From an uncultured Clostridia bacterium (lineage in GTDB: Bacteria > Bacillota > Clostridia > UBA1381): DNA of 21,976 nucleotides. A program made the position numbers and the translations under genes. Below the pieces are notes generated by a model. The model worked only from the letters and a program-made list of their open reading frames with translations. It ran no database searches and was not told the origin of the DNA. Shown here piece by piece: positions 1-5,883 of this stretch. The DNA is taken from assembly GCA_934476675.1 (NCBI GenBank), contig CAKSOE010000043.1, positions 1 to 21,976 on the forward strand, read 5' to 3'. Within the stretch, counting starts at the first letter, position 1. Each line of letters opens with the position of its first letter.

Positions 1-8
1 TTATGCAG

Positions 9-54
9 CTATGCGCAGCATAGATAAGCGAAGCGTAAAGACTTGCTTTGCAAG
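9..54. repeat. Cluster of three mini-hairpins with 3-nt loops
   Basis: Three short perfect hairpins follow each other. CTATGC-GCA-GCATAG occupies 9-23, GCGAAGC (2-bp stem, GAA loop) 28-34, and CTTGC-TTT-GCAAG 42-54. GCGAAGC is known as an unusually stable DNA mini-hairpin. The cluster lies just downstream of an outward-facing minus-strand promoter, so it would form the first transcribed bases of whatever lies beyond the left edge. The function is unknown; it could be the 5' end of an RNA, part of a dispersed repeat, or chance. Confidence 0.4.
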
Positions 55-67
55 GCTTTCTGCATTT

Positions 68-95
68 ATTATAACACATTGCGAAAAAATTTCAA
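68..95 (-). promoter_or_regulatory. Sigma-A-type promoter reading out of the left edge
   Basis: On the minus strand the sequence reads TTGAAA (90-95), a 16-bp spacer, then a perfect TATAAT (68-73). It starts 7 bp past the spoIIP stop codon and would drive a gene or RNA beyond position 1. No terminator is visible between spoIIP and this promoter. Confidence 0.55.
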
Positions 96-101
96 TACTT
101 T

Positions 102-1217
102 TCAGCTATTTGTAATCACAGCCGCTATTGCCCTTGCCGCTGCCGTTCCGCCCTCTATTGCCTCGGTCAGTGTATTTCCGTTGCTGCCGACCTCCAAAAG
201 CAGACTTCCCGGCGACATATGCATATTAAAACGTTCTCTCCTCAAATCAATCGGACGCATAAGCCCGGGATACATAATATTTGCCGCGTTCTGAATTTTC
301 GCCGCAAAATTCAGATTTCCGCGCCAGTTCGGGTGCGAAAGTCCCATGCTGTCCGTTCCGGCAACAAGCATGACCTTTGCCGTTGAGGTTCCGTTCTGCG
401 TGCAGGTCACTTTGAGCTTTGAGCCGTCCGGATATACGAACGCATCACGGTGAATATCCAGCACAATTTTTATATCGGGATATTTTTTCATGTTTGCGCT
501 TATCGTCGAAAGCGCACGCGTATATGCGCCCTGATATGACGGATAATCGTGAACGGTAGTATCATGAACCGCCTTTATGCCGTATTCCTCAAAAACCGCA
601 CACATCGCGTTTCCCACCGCAACGACATTTTTCGTTTCTTCTACATTACGCTCCGTTTCGCCGCTCATAGCATCGCCGTTATAACATTCCGTTGTGTGCG
701 TGTGCATGACAAGTATCTGCACGGCGTTCAAATCAACCCCGAACGGCAGCGGCTCCGCACACAGCTTATCTGCACTCACGCTGTATGAGGTTGCATTGCG
801 AATTTCCATACCCGATGAGGTATATATTGCGTTTTTATCAGGCAAAGCGACGGCTTGGGGGGTGGTTACGGGTGTGGGCGCAGGGGGGTCGGCGACAACC
901 TCCGTGCTTTCCTCCGTTTTCTCCTCCTCATTATCTTTTTTTTCAACATACGGCAGCTCATGCGCCGCAATCGTTTCCGGCTCGTCCATGTTAAATCCGA
1001 GAACTTTATCTACCGCTTCTTTCAGACTGAACTTTTTCTCATCTGCCGACGGGAGTCCCTCCGCCAGTATTGAATTGCATATATCCGTTTGGGAAAACGT
1101 TTCCTCCGTTTTTCCGTTATACGCGCAAATCACAGCCGCCGAAGCCGATATTACCGCAATCAGCACGGCTGCTGCAAGAATTTTCTTTTTAGTTATAATA
1201 ACGGTTTTGAATTTCAT
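102..1217 (-). CDS. spoIIP: Stage II sporulation protein P (SpoIIP)
   Basis: 371 residues. SpoIIP is a membrane-anchored cell-wall hydrolase (amidase and endopeptidase) that works with SpoIID and SpoIIM to thin septal peptidoglycan and drive engulfment of the forespore. A lysine-rich cytoplasmic start is followed by one membrane segment at about residues 12-33. Next comes an acidic, then proline/threonine-rich linker (about 85-130), and the catalytic domain fills the C-terminal half. The family motifs are visible: HTHTTE (H172, H174, E177), DIHRDA (H256) and LLEVGSNGNT (E342), which together carry the expected metal and active-site residues. The ATG at 1215-1217 has GGAAAGGAAC just upstream. 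In Bacillus spoIIP is the partner of gpr; here it stands alone, divergent from rplS. Length and motifs are normal for the family. Confidence 0.95.
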   Translation of the reverse strand: MKFKTVIITKKKILAAAVLIAVISASAAVICAYNGKTEETFSQTDICNSILAEGLPSADEKKFSLKEAVDKVLGFNMDEPETIAAHELPYVEKKDNEEEKTEESTEVVADPPAPTPVTTPQAVALPDKNAIYTSSGMEIRNATSYSVSADKLCAEPLPFGVDLNAVQILVMHTHTTECYNGDAMSGETERNVEETKNVVAVGNAMCAVFEEYGIKAVHDTTVHDYPSYQGAYTRALSTISANMKKYPDIKIVLDIHRDAFVYPDGSKLKVTCTQNGTSTAKVMLVAGTDSMGLSHPNWRGNLNFAAKIQNAANIMYPGLMRPIDLRRERFNMHMSPGSLLLEVGSNGNTLTEAIEGGTAAARAIAAVITNS

Positions 1218-1264
1218 GATTTACAACCGTTCCTTTCCTTTTGCGAATTTTTGTCCTCTTATTC

Positions 1265-1293
1265 ATTGATACGCGAAAAAAATCCGAATATGT
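1265..1293 (-). promoter_or_regulatory. Possible sigma-E-like promoter of spoIIP
   Basis: On the minus strand, ACATATT (1287-1293), a 14-bp spacer and GTATCAAT (1265-1272) resemble the sporulation sigma-E pattern of a GCATATT-like -35 and a CATACAAT-like -10. The -35 match is good and the -10 match is poor. It lies about 48 bp before the spoIIP start, and mother-cell expression of spoIIP is what the family leads one to expect. The region is AT-rich, so a chance match is quite possible. Confidence 0.25.
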
Positions 1294-1315
1294 TAAAAAA
1301 ATTATTAAAAAACCC

Positions 1316-1344
1316 TTGCAATTTGCTTACACACGTGATATAAT
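1316..1344 (+). promoter_or_regulatory. rplS promoter
   Basis: TTGCAA (1316-1321), a 17-bp spacer and a perfect TATAAT (1339-1344) form a strong vegetative promoter. Transcription should begin near 1351, which leaves a leader of about 65 nt before the rplS start codon. Confidence 0.75.
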
Positions 1345-1357
1345 TTTATAGATTACG

Positions 1358-1391
1358 GACGGTCCTCTGCCTATTGGCCGGCATGAACGTC
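1358..1391 (+). promoter_or_regulatory. Structured rplS leader, possible L19 autoregulatory element
   Basis: The leader folds into an outer stem GACG (1358-1361) with CGTC (1388-1391) and an inner stem TGCC (1368-1371) with GGCA (1380-1383), just before the AAGGAGG ribosome binding site at 1401-1407. An 'L19 leader' RNA family is known upstream of rplS in low-GC Gram-positive bacteria, where L19 is thought to bind its own mRNA. The position and size fit, but the stems are short and I could not test the match against a covariance model. Confidence 0.4.
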
Positions 1392-1415
1392 TCAGAATAT
1401 AAGGAGGAATTAATG

Positions 1416-1766
1416 ATGAACAAACAAGAAATCATTAACGCTTTGACAAAAGACCAGATAAGAACAGACCTGCCGGAATTAAAGGTTGGTAACAACGTAA
1501 AGGTTTACCAGAAGATTGTCGAGGGTTCAAGAACAAGAACTCAGATGTTCGAGGGTACAATCATTAAGAAGCAGGGCGGCGGCATTGCCGAGACATTTAC
1601 GGTAAGACGTATTTCTTACGGCGTAGGCGTTGAAAAGACATGGCCCGTTAACTCACCCAACATCGAGAAAATCGAAGTTGTAAGACAGGGTAAAGTAAGA
1701 CGTGCAAGACTTTTCTATCTGCGTGACAGAGTCGGTAAAGCTGCTAAGGTTAAGGAAAGAATATAA
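1416..1766 (+). CDS. rplS: 50S ribosomal protein L19
   Basis: 116 residues from the chosen start, the usual length for bL19, which sits at the interface of the 30S and 50S subunits. Family landmarks are clear: a start MNKQEIINALTKDQ, then VYQKIVEGSRTRTQMFEGTI, the FTVRRISYGVGVEKTWP block and an RRARLFYLRDRVGKAAKVKE tail. AAGGAGG at 1401-1407 lies 8 nt before the ATG at 1416 and 5 nt before an in-frame ATG at 1413, so either is possible and 1416 has the better spacing. An upstream in-frame ATG at 1374 has no proper ribosome site and lies inside the leader structure. The gene heads a plus-strand cluster with lepB and rbgA and has a strong promoter and a structured leader. Confidence 0.97.
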   Translation: MNKQEIINALTKDQIRTDLPELKVGNNVKVYQKIVEGSRTRTQMFEGTIIKKQGGGIAETFTVRRISYGVGVEKTWPVNSPNIEKIEVVRQGKVRRARLFYLRDRVGKAAKVKERI

Positions 1767-1780
1767 GTTCCTTAATATAC

Positions 1781-1810
1781 AAAGGGAGATATTCTTATCT
1801 CCCTTTTTTA
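1781..1810 (+). terminator. Terminator after rplS
   Basis: A perfect 11-bp stem (AAAGGGAGATA, 1781-1791, with TATCTCCCTTT, 1796-1806) with a TTCT loop runs into six T residues (1804-1809). It lies 14 bp past the rplS stop and 36 bp before lepB. No promoter is visible between it and lepB, so it may be partial and set the ratio of rplS to downstream mRNA. Confidence 0.8.
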
Positions 1811-1846
1811 TCTACGCAATATTGTTTTATCGGAATGGAGATTATC

Positions 1847-2536
1847 ATGGAAAATAATGAAAAAAATGCGGAAATCGGTGAAACAGCCGAAAACGCTCCG
1901 AAAAAAAAGACTAATTCTGTGGGACATGAAATTTTTGAATGGGTATATACAATAGTTATCGCGGTTGCGATTGCACTGTTTGTAAAAGCGTTTTTGTTTG
2001 ATGTTGTGCGCGTCGACGGTTCAAGTATGCACCCCACTCTCGTAAACAACGACCGCCTTATTGTCACAAAGCTCGGCTACAAGCCAAAGCAGGGCGATAT
2101 AGTTATACTTGACAGCACTTACAAAAACCGTGAGAAATATTTTGAAGCCGCTGCGGAAAAGCAGGATGAAGAAAAACTTTCGGCATTTGAAAAATTCAAG
2201 GTATCGCGGACAATGCCGGCAAATCTGAAAAAAAGATATTATGTAAAGCGTATTATTGCGCTCCCCGGTCAGACCGTTGATTTGGTAAACGGCAAGGTTT
2301 ACGTTGACGGAGAGGAGCTTGACGAGCCGTATTACAGCGGAATAACCCAGTCCATTGACGCTGCGGTGGAATATCCCGTTACCGTTGAGGACGACATGGT
2401 ATTTGTTATGGGCGATAACCGTCCGCACTCAAAGGACAGCCGCTCCTCGGAGTTGGGTCAGGTTCCGTTTGAGGCGGTATTGGGTAAATCCCAGGTAAGA
2501 ATATGGCCGCTTAACGCATTAGGTCTTACAAGGTAA
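1847..2536 (+). CDS. lepB: Signal peptidase I
   Basis: 229 residues. Type I signal peptidase removes signal peptides from exported proteins at the outer face of the membrane. A charged cytoplasmic N-terminus (about 1-30) precedes one membrane segment (about 31-51). Then come box B with the nucleophile (VDGSSMHPTL, Ser60 before Met61), box D with the general-base lysine (YYVKRIIALPG, Lys134) and box E (MGDNRPHSKDSR, about 188-199). The ATG at 1847 has GGAG 6 nt upstream; an in-frame ATG at 1835 has no ribosome site. A charged insertion of about 40 residues (91-130) lies just before the lysine box, longer than in the short Bacillus SipS type. Signal peptidase is a known neighbour of rplS and rbgA in clostridia. 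It would be expected to process the two giant secreted proteins of this window. Confidence 0.95.
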   Translation: MENNEKNAEIGETAENAPKKKTNSVGHEIFEWVYTIVIAVAIALFVKAFLFDVVRVDGSSMHPTLVNNDRLIVTKLGYKPKQGDIVILDSTYKNREKYFEAAAEKQDEEKLSAFEKFKVSRTMPANLKKRYYVKRIIALPGQTVDLVNGKVYVDGEELDEPYYSGITQSIDAAVEYPVTVEDDMVFVMGDNRPHSKDSRSSELGQVPFEAVLGKSQVRIWPLNALGLTR

Positions 2537-2548
2537 TTTAATCATAAC

Positions 2549-2595
2549 CGAAACGCACCGTTCGGAGTACCGCGTACACCATCTGGTGCGTTTCG
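2549..2595 (+). repeat. 11-bp intercistronic hairpin between lepB and rbgA
   Basis: CGAAACGCACC (2549-2559) pairs perfectly with GGTGCGTTTCG (2585-2595) across a 25-nt loop that itself holds a GTAC-CGC-GTAC mini-hairpin (2567-2577). No T-run follows on either strand, so it is not an ordinary intrinsic terminator. It may be an mRNA processing or stability structure, or a regulatory site, 36 bp before the rbgA start. Confidence 0.65.
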
Positions 2596-2631
2596 TACGT
2601 TCTGCGGCAAATGTGCCGAAAAGGAGAAAAT

Positions 2632-3489
2632 ATGCAGAATAACATACAATGGTATCCCGGTCATATGACAAAAACACGCAGACTGATAGAGGCAAATCTT
2701 AAACTGATAGACGTCGTGGTGGAAATTCTTGATGCACGTGTTCCGCTTTCAGGCAGAAACGCGTCATTTGACGACATTTTAAAAGGCAAACCGCGTCTTT
2801 TAGTGCTTAACAAAACCGATCTTGCGGACAAATCCAAAACCGACGAATGGATAAAATGGTACAAAAACAACGGTATTACCGTTATTCCCATAAGCTGTGC
2901 GGACGGCGCAGGTGTTAATAAGGTCATATCAAGCGCCGAGGAGCTTATAAAGGACAAGCTTGAAGCGGAGCGTTCAAAGGGCAGAAACAGAACGCTAAAA
3001 ATTATGATGGCAGGAATACCGAATGTCGGCAAATCAAGTCTGATAAACCGTCTTTGCGGACGTGCAAGCGCAAAAACAGGCGATAAGGCGGGAGTTACAA
3101 AAGGTAAGCAATGGATTAAAATCCGCGGCGGAGCAGAGCTTTTTGATACGCCCGGAATGCTCCCTCCGAAATTTGAAAACCAGGAGATTGCGCAAAAACT
3201 CGCATATATCGGCTCAATAAAGGACGAAATAATAAATACGGAGCTGCTTGCGTATTCGCTTTGCGAATACCTGCGCGACGAATACCCCGACCTGCTCTGC
3301 GCACGGTACAAAATAGACGGAATTGAGGATATTCCCGGCTACGAAATACTCGAAAAAATCGGAAGAAAACGCGGCTGCGTTATTTCCGGCGGCGAAATTA
3401 ATACGGAACGCGCGGCGGTAATCGTTCTTGATGAATTAAGGAGCGCCAAAATAGGAAGAATTACACTCGAAACTCCCTATTCGGAATAA
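2632..3489 (+). CDS. rbgA: Ribosome biogenesis GTPase RbgA/YlqF
   Basis: 285 residues, close to the 282 of Bacillus subtilis RbgA. This GTPase promotes a late step of 50S subunit assembly. The GTPase motifs appear in the circularly permuted order typical of the YlqF/YawG group: G4 NKTD (60-63), G5-like SCADG (about 88-92), G1 GIPNVGKSS (128-136), G2 threonine in GVTKG (Thr156) and G3 DTPG (172-175). The start NNIQWYPGHMTKTRR is characteristic, with the expected histidine. AAGGAG at 2621-2626 lies 5 nt before the ATG at 2632; an in-frame ATG at 2611 would add seven residues and has no good ribosome site. The gene follows lepB after a hairpin and was probably transcribed with rplS and lepB. Function with L19 in the same unit makes sense, since both serve the large subunit. 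No rnhB follows. Confidence 0.96.
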   Translation: MQNNIQWYPGHMTKTRRLIEANLKLIDVVVEILDARVPLSGRNASFDDILKGKPRLLVLNKTDLADKSKTDEWIKWYKNNGITVIPISCADGAGVNKVISSAEELIKDKLEAERSKGRNRTLKIMMAGIPNVGKSSLINRLCGRASAKTGDKAGVTKGKQWIKIRGGAELFDTPGMLPPKFENQEIAQKLAYIGSIKDEIINTELLAYSLCEYLRDEYPDLLCARYKIDGIEDIPGYEILEKIGRKRGCVISGGEINTERAAVIVLDELRSAKIGRITLETPYSE

Positions 3490-3519
3490 AAAAAGGAGCT
3501 GCCGCATAACGGCATCTCC
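3488..3519 (-). terminator. Terminator of the HPr-like gene
   Basis: Read on the minus strand, GGAGATGCCG and CGGCAGCTCC pair (3519-3510 with 3504-3495, one central mismatch, TTATG loop) and run into seven T residues (3494-3488). A smaller hairpin, CGTCT-TTAC-AGACG (3528-3541), sits between it and the stop codon. The stem touches the 3' end of rbgA and may also slow transcription from that side, but there is no T-run on the plus strand. Confidence 0.85.
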
Positions 3520-3542
3520 GTAATTTCCGTCTTTACAGACGA

Positions 3543-3773
3543 TCAATCAACGACAAATCTGTTAACGTCGTTCATAAAATCGTCGCAGTTATCGCTGTGT
3601 ACCTCAACCTTTATCGGCTTAGACAAATCAAGGCTGAAAATACCCATAATTGATTTGGCATCAACAACATATCTTCCCGATGTTAAATCAACATCAAAAT
3701 CATATTTGCTGACAATGTTTACAAAATCCTTCACATCGTTGATTGAACTTAATAACAGGTTGAATGTTTTCAT
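3543..3773 (-). CDS. HPr-like protein lacking the catalytic-histidine loop
   Basis: 76 residues. The KYDFDVDL and AKSIMGIFSLDLSKPIKVEV segments match the second half of HPr/Crh phosphocarriers without a gap, so Ser41 lies where HPr has the regulatory Ser46 phosphorylated by HPr kinase. The first half does not carry the H-A-R-P active-site loop. By gap-free extension His15 falls on Ser10 in SSINDV, and about three residues appear to be missing before it. It therefore cannot pass phosphate from PTS enzyme I. Crh of Bacillus also lacks the histidine but keeps the serine and works with CcpA. A Crh-like role in carbon regulation is an inference; a structural paralogue with another role is possible. 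AGGAGG (3781-3786) lies 7 nt before the ATG. The gene is a single unit with its own promoter and terminator. Confidence 0.8.
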   Translation of the reverse strand: MKTFNLLLSSINDVKDFVNIVSKYDFDVDLTSGRYVVDAKSIMGIFSLDLSKPIKVEVHSDNCDDFMNDVNRFVVD

Positions 3774-3806
3774 AAAAATTCCTCCTACCTTCTTGAAAAT
3801 TTAGAA

Positions 3807-3838
3807 TGTAATCATTATCTGCATAATTATTGATTACA
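3807..3838. promoter_or_regulatory. Palindrome in the 5'-UTR of the HPr-like gene
   Basis: TGTAATCA (3807-3814) and TGATTACA (3831-3838) form a perfect 8-bp inverted repeat. An inner TTAT-CTGC-ATAA stem (3815-3826) continues it after a 4-nt bulge. It lies between the promoter and ribosome site of the HPr-like gene, in transcribed leader, so it could be an operator or an RNA hairpin. Confidence 0.5.
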
Positions 3839-3843
3839 GATAT

Positions 3844-3872
3844 ATAATATCGCGTTTGGCGCAATTAGTCAA
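3844..3872 (-). promoter_or_regulatory. Promoter of the HPr-like gene
   Basis: On the minus strand TTGACT (3867-3872), a 17-bp spacer and TATTAT (3844-3849) give a strong vegetative promoter. It would start transcription about 6-8 bases further on, next to the TGTAATCA palindrome. Confidence 0.7.
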
Positions 3873-3966
3873 GAGTAAGTTGGATTTTTTGGAAAATTTA
3901 TTTAATACTGCCAACAAATCAGGTAAATTATTATACTAATTAACTACGAAAGAATGGAGAATGGAA

Positions 3967-5256
3967 ATGAAAAAAGCCGCTTTATATACACTTGGCTGCA
4001 AGGTAAACCAATACGAAACAGAGGCAATGGCGGAGCTTTTGAAAAAAAGCGGCTATGAAATAGCGGATTTTTCGCAGTCTGCCGACGTATATGTCATAAA
4101 TACCTGTTCCGTTACCAATATGGGCGACAGAAAATCACGGCAGATTATCCGCCGTGCGAAAAAGACAAACCCCAACGCCGTTATAGCCGTTGCGGGCTGC
4201 TATTCGCAGACTGCGCCGGAGGAAATTCTTGCGATAGACGGAGTAAATCTCGTTCTCGGCACGCAGGGGCGGCATAACATTGCGGAGCTTTTGAAAAATC
4301 TCGATACCGAATCAAAGGTTAACGCTGTTTCGGACATAATGACCACGCACGATTTTGAGGAACTGAAAATCGACAGCTACACCGACCGCACGAGAGCATA
4401 TATAAAAATCCAGGACGGTTGCAGTCAGTTTTGTTCCTACTGCATCATCCCCTATGCCAGAGGGCCCGTACGCAGCAGAAATGAAGATGAAGTTATAGAG
4501 GAAATCAAAAAGCTTGCAAAAAAGGGGTTTAGTGAGATTATTCTTGTCGGTATTCATGTTGCGTCATACGGAAAGGATCTCGGAAACACAAGTCTTGAAA
4601 ATCTGCTCTTAAAAGCAGACGCAATTGACGGAATAAAGCGCATACGTATGTCGTCGATAGAGCCTATGACTCTCAATAAATCCTTTGTCGATAAGGTAAA
4701 GGTTTCAAAAAAGCTTTGCAATCATTTTCATATCTCACTGCAATCCGGCTGCGACGAAACATTAAAGCGTATGAACAGGCATTACACAACGGCGCAGTAC
4801 ATGGAAATCGTGAACGGACTTCGCGCCGCATTTCCCGATACCGCCGTAACAACGGATATAATGGTTGGTTTTCCGGGCGAAACAGACGAGGAATTTCAGA
4901 AAACCGCCGAATTTATAAAAAAAGCGGATTTTGCCGACGCACACGTTTTTATGTATTCACAAAGGCGCGGCACTCCGGCGGCAAAGCGTTCTGATCAGAT
5001 ACCGCCCGAGATAAAGGAAAAGCGTTCAAAGGAAATAATTGAAACAGTGAAAAATTCGCGTGAAAAATTTTTGTCACGCTTTATCGGCAGCACGCACGAG
5101 ACGCTGTTTGAACAACCCGCAGGCGGTTATTTTGAGGGTAAAACGTCTAATTATATTACCGTTAAGGTAAAGACGAACGAGAACCTCCAGGGACAGTACA
5201 GAGACGTTTTGTTTGAACGTATTGAAAACGGCTGTATTATCGGAAAAATTGTCTGA
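3967..5256 (+). CDS. mtaB: tRNA (t6A37) C2-methylthiotransferase MtaB
   Basis: 429 residues, normal for MtaB. This radical-SAM enzyme adds a methylthio group to t6A at position 37 of ANN-decoding tRNAs. The N-terminal methylthiotransferase domain has its three cluster cysteines: Cys11 in LGCKVNQYE, Cys47 in NTCSVTN and Cys78 in AGCYSQ. The radical-SAM core has the CxxxCxxC triad at Cys152, Cys156 and Cys159 (QDGCSQFCSYCIIPYARG). A C-terminal TRAM domain for tRNA binding fills about 365-429. The LGCKVNQ start separates it from MiaB and RimO. The ATG at 3967 lies 7 nt after GGAG (3956-3959), while an in-frame ATG at 3961 is too close to that site. The gene is divergent from the HPr-like gene. 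I found no convincing promoter of its own and no intrinsic terminator behind it. Confidence 0.95.
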   Translation: MKKAALYTLGCKVNQYETEAMAELLKKSGYEIADFSQSADVYVINTCSVTNMGDRKSRQIIRRAKKTNPNAVIAVAGCYSQTAPEEILAIDGVNLVLGTQGRHNIAELLKNLDTESKVNAVSDIMTTHDFEELKIDSYTDRTRAYIKIQDGCSQFCSYCIIPYARGPVRSRNEDEVIEEIKKLAKKGFSEIILVGIHVASYGKDLGNTSLENLLLKADAIDGIKRIRMSSIEPMTLNKSFVDKVKVSKKLCNHFHISLQSGCDETLKRMNRHYTTAQYMEIVNGLRAAFPDTAVTTDIMVGFPGETDEEFQKTAEFIKKADFADAHVFMYSQRRGTPAAKRSDQIPPEIKEKRSKEIIETVKNSREKFLSRFIGSTHETLFEQPAGGYFEGKTSNYITVKVKTNENLQGQYRDVLFERIENGCIIGKIV

Positions 5257-5282
5257 CAGTCCGCACCGTTAAAAAAGGACTG
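5257..5282 (+). repeat. Short inverted repeat after mtaB
   Basis: CAGTCC (5257-5262) pairs with GGACTG (5277-5282) across 14 nt that include six A residues. No T-run follows on the plus strand. The right arm overlaps the -35 box of the next promoter by two bases, so it may be a weak transcript end or a regulatory site. Confidence 0.4.
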
Positions 5283-5309
5283 GACAAATTTATATATATG
5301 TGTTACAAT
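5281..5309 (+). promoter_or_regulatory. Promoter of the small gene at 5352
   Basis: TGGACA (5281-5286, five of six consensus bases), a 17-bp spacer and TACAAT (5304-5309, five of six) form a good vegetative promoter. Transcription would start near 5316, about 36 nt before the start codon. Confidence 0.65.
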
Positions 5310-5351
5310 ATATTTGTATATTTATAAAATTTTGAGAGGAGACTGATGGTT

Positions 5352-5645
5352 ATGGCAGCTGCAAAGAAGAAAAAGTTTCTGACATACAAGGGAAAGCCGC
5401 TCATCAGATGCGGCAACAGGCTGTTTTACGGGAATTTAGAAGATAAATATATCCTTGTTCTTGACATTGTTGAGTCCGAGGAAAAAAACGGAATACGTAT
5501 TTCAAAAAAGGTAAAAATCCAGCTCATGGACAACACCGCGGAATTCGGCAAGGGTGATGTGTACCGCAAGGCTGAGCGCAGCAATCTTTATAAAGCTCTT
5601 GACATCGGCGAATGGTGGCTTACAGACGCACTTCACAGCGCATAA
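5352..5645 (+). CDS. Small basic protein of unknown function
   Basis: 97 residues from this start. I do not recognise a named family. The protein starts with a lysine run (AAAKKKK), followed by FLTYKGKPLIRCGNRLFYGN, a strand-rich middle (YILVLDIVES, KKVKIQLMDN) and an acid-basic tail ending ALDIGEWWLTDALHS. It has no signal peptide or membrane segment, so it is probably cytoplasmic. The regular beta pattern and good codon use suggest a real, folded, conserved protein. AGAGGAG ends at 5341, 10 nt before the ATG at 5352 and 4 nt before an in-frame ATG at 5346, which would add Met-Val; the start is therefore uncertain. The gene has its own promoter and an unusually long 3' UTR of about 125 nt before a strong terminator. 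Confidence 0.8.
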   Translation: MAAAKKKKFLTYKGKPLIRCGNRLFYGNLEDKYILVLDIVESEEKNGIRISKKVKIQLMDNTAEFGKGDVYRKAERSNLYKALDIGEWWLTDALHSA

Positions 5646-5663
5646 GCTTAAAAAATCTTACAA

Positions 5664-5705
5664 ACGGCAGTATATTGGGAAATTTGATAGTATTTTCACT
5701 GCCGT
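5664..5705 (+). repeat. Inverted repeat in the 3' UTR of the small gene
   Basis: ACGGCAGT (5664-5671) is perfectly complementary to ACTGCCGT (5698-5705), with a 26-nt AT-rich loop. It lies between the small gene and its terminator in otherwise unexplained sequence (5646-5770). It has no T-run, so it is more likely an RNA structure than a terminator. Confidence 0.5.
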
Positions 5706-5770
5706 ATCTGTCGGTTCGCAGGTTGTGCTCAGAACACCGCCGTCGAAAAAAATATAAATCTGAAATTCTA

Positions 5771-5820
5771 AACCACCGCTGAAAGTCAGCCATAGCAGCT
5801 GATTTTCGGCGGCGGTTTTT
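5771..5820 (+). terminator. Strong terminator of the plus-strand small gene
   Basis: A stem of about 20 bp (5771-5790 with 5798-5817), with one A-C mismatch and two G-T pairs, closes a CATAGCA loop and runs into five T residues (5816-5820). It ends the transcript that starts near 5316 and faces the terminator of the minus-strand surface operon. Confidence 0.9.
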
Positions 5821-5836
5821 ATTTGCCGATATTACA

Positions 5837-5877
5837 AAACCCACTCTGCAAGTTTTCATTCCTTGCAGAGTGGGTTT
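5837..5877 (-). terminator. Terminator of the surface-protein operon
   Basis: A perfect 16-bp inverted repeat (5837-5852 with 5862-5877, sequence CCCACTCTGCAAG in the left arm) with a 9-nt loop lies 6 bp past the stop of the SLH gene. On the minus strand the stem ends in GTTTTGTAAT, a short T-rich tail. The convergent arrangement means it may also serve as a barrier for plus-strand transcription. Confidence 0.85.
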
Positions 5878-5883
5878 AATAAA

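Noticed and set aside
9..65. Minus-strand 18-codon frame just after the outward promoter
   Set aside because: The ATG lies almost at the expected transcription start with no ribosome site, and the frame is made of the hairpin sequences. It is too short to support as a gene.
694..1269. Plus-strand open frame of 191 codons opposite spoIIP
   Set aside because: It is a shadow of spoIIP, which has clear family motifs on the minus strand. The frame has no ribosome site and gives a low-complexity Ser/Ala-rich product.
3880..3945. Possible mtaB promoters (TTGGAT with a TAATAC- or AATACT-type -10, and a TATACT)
   Set aside because: The best combinations match the consensus poorly in one box or have off spacing. 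None is better than expected in such AT-rich DNA.
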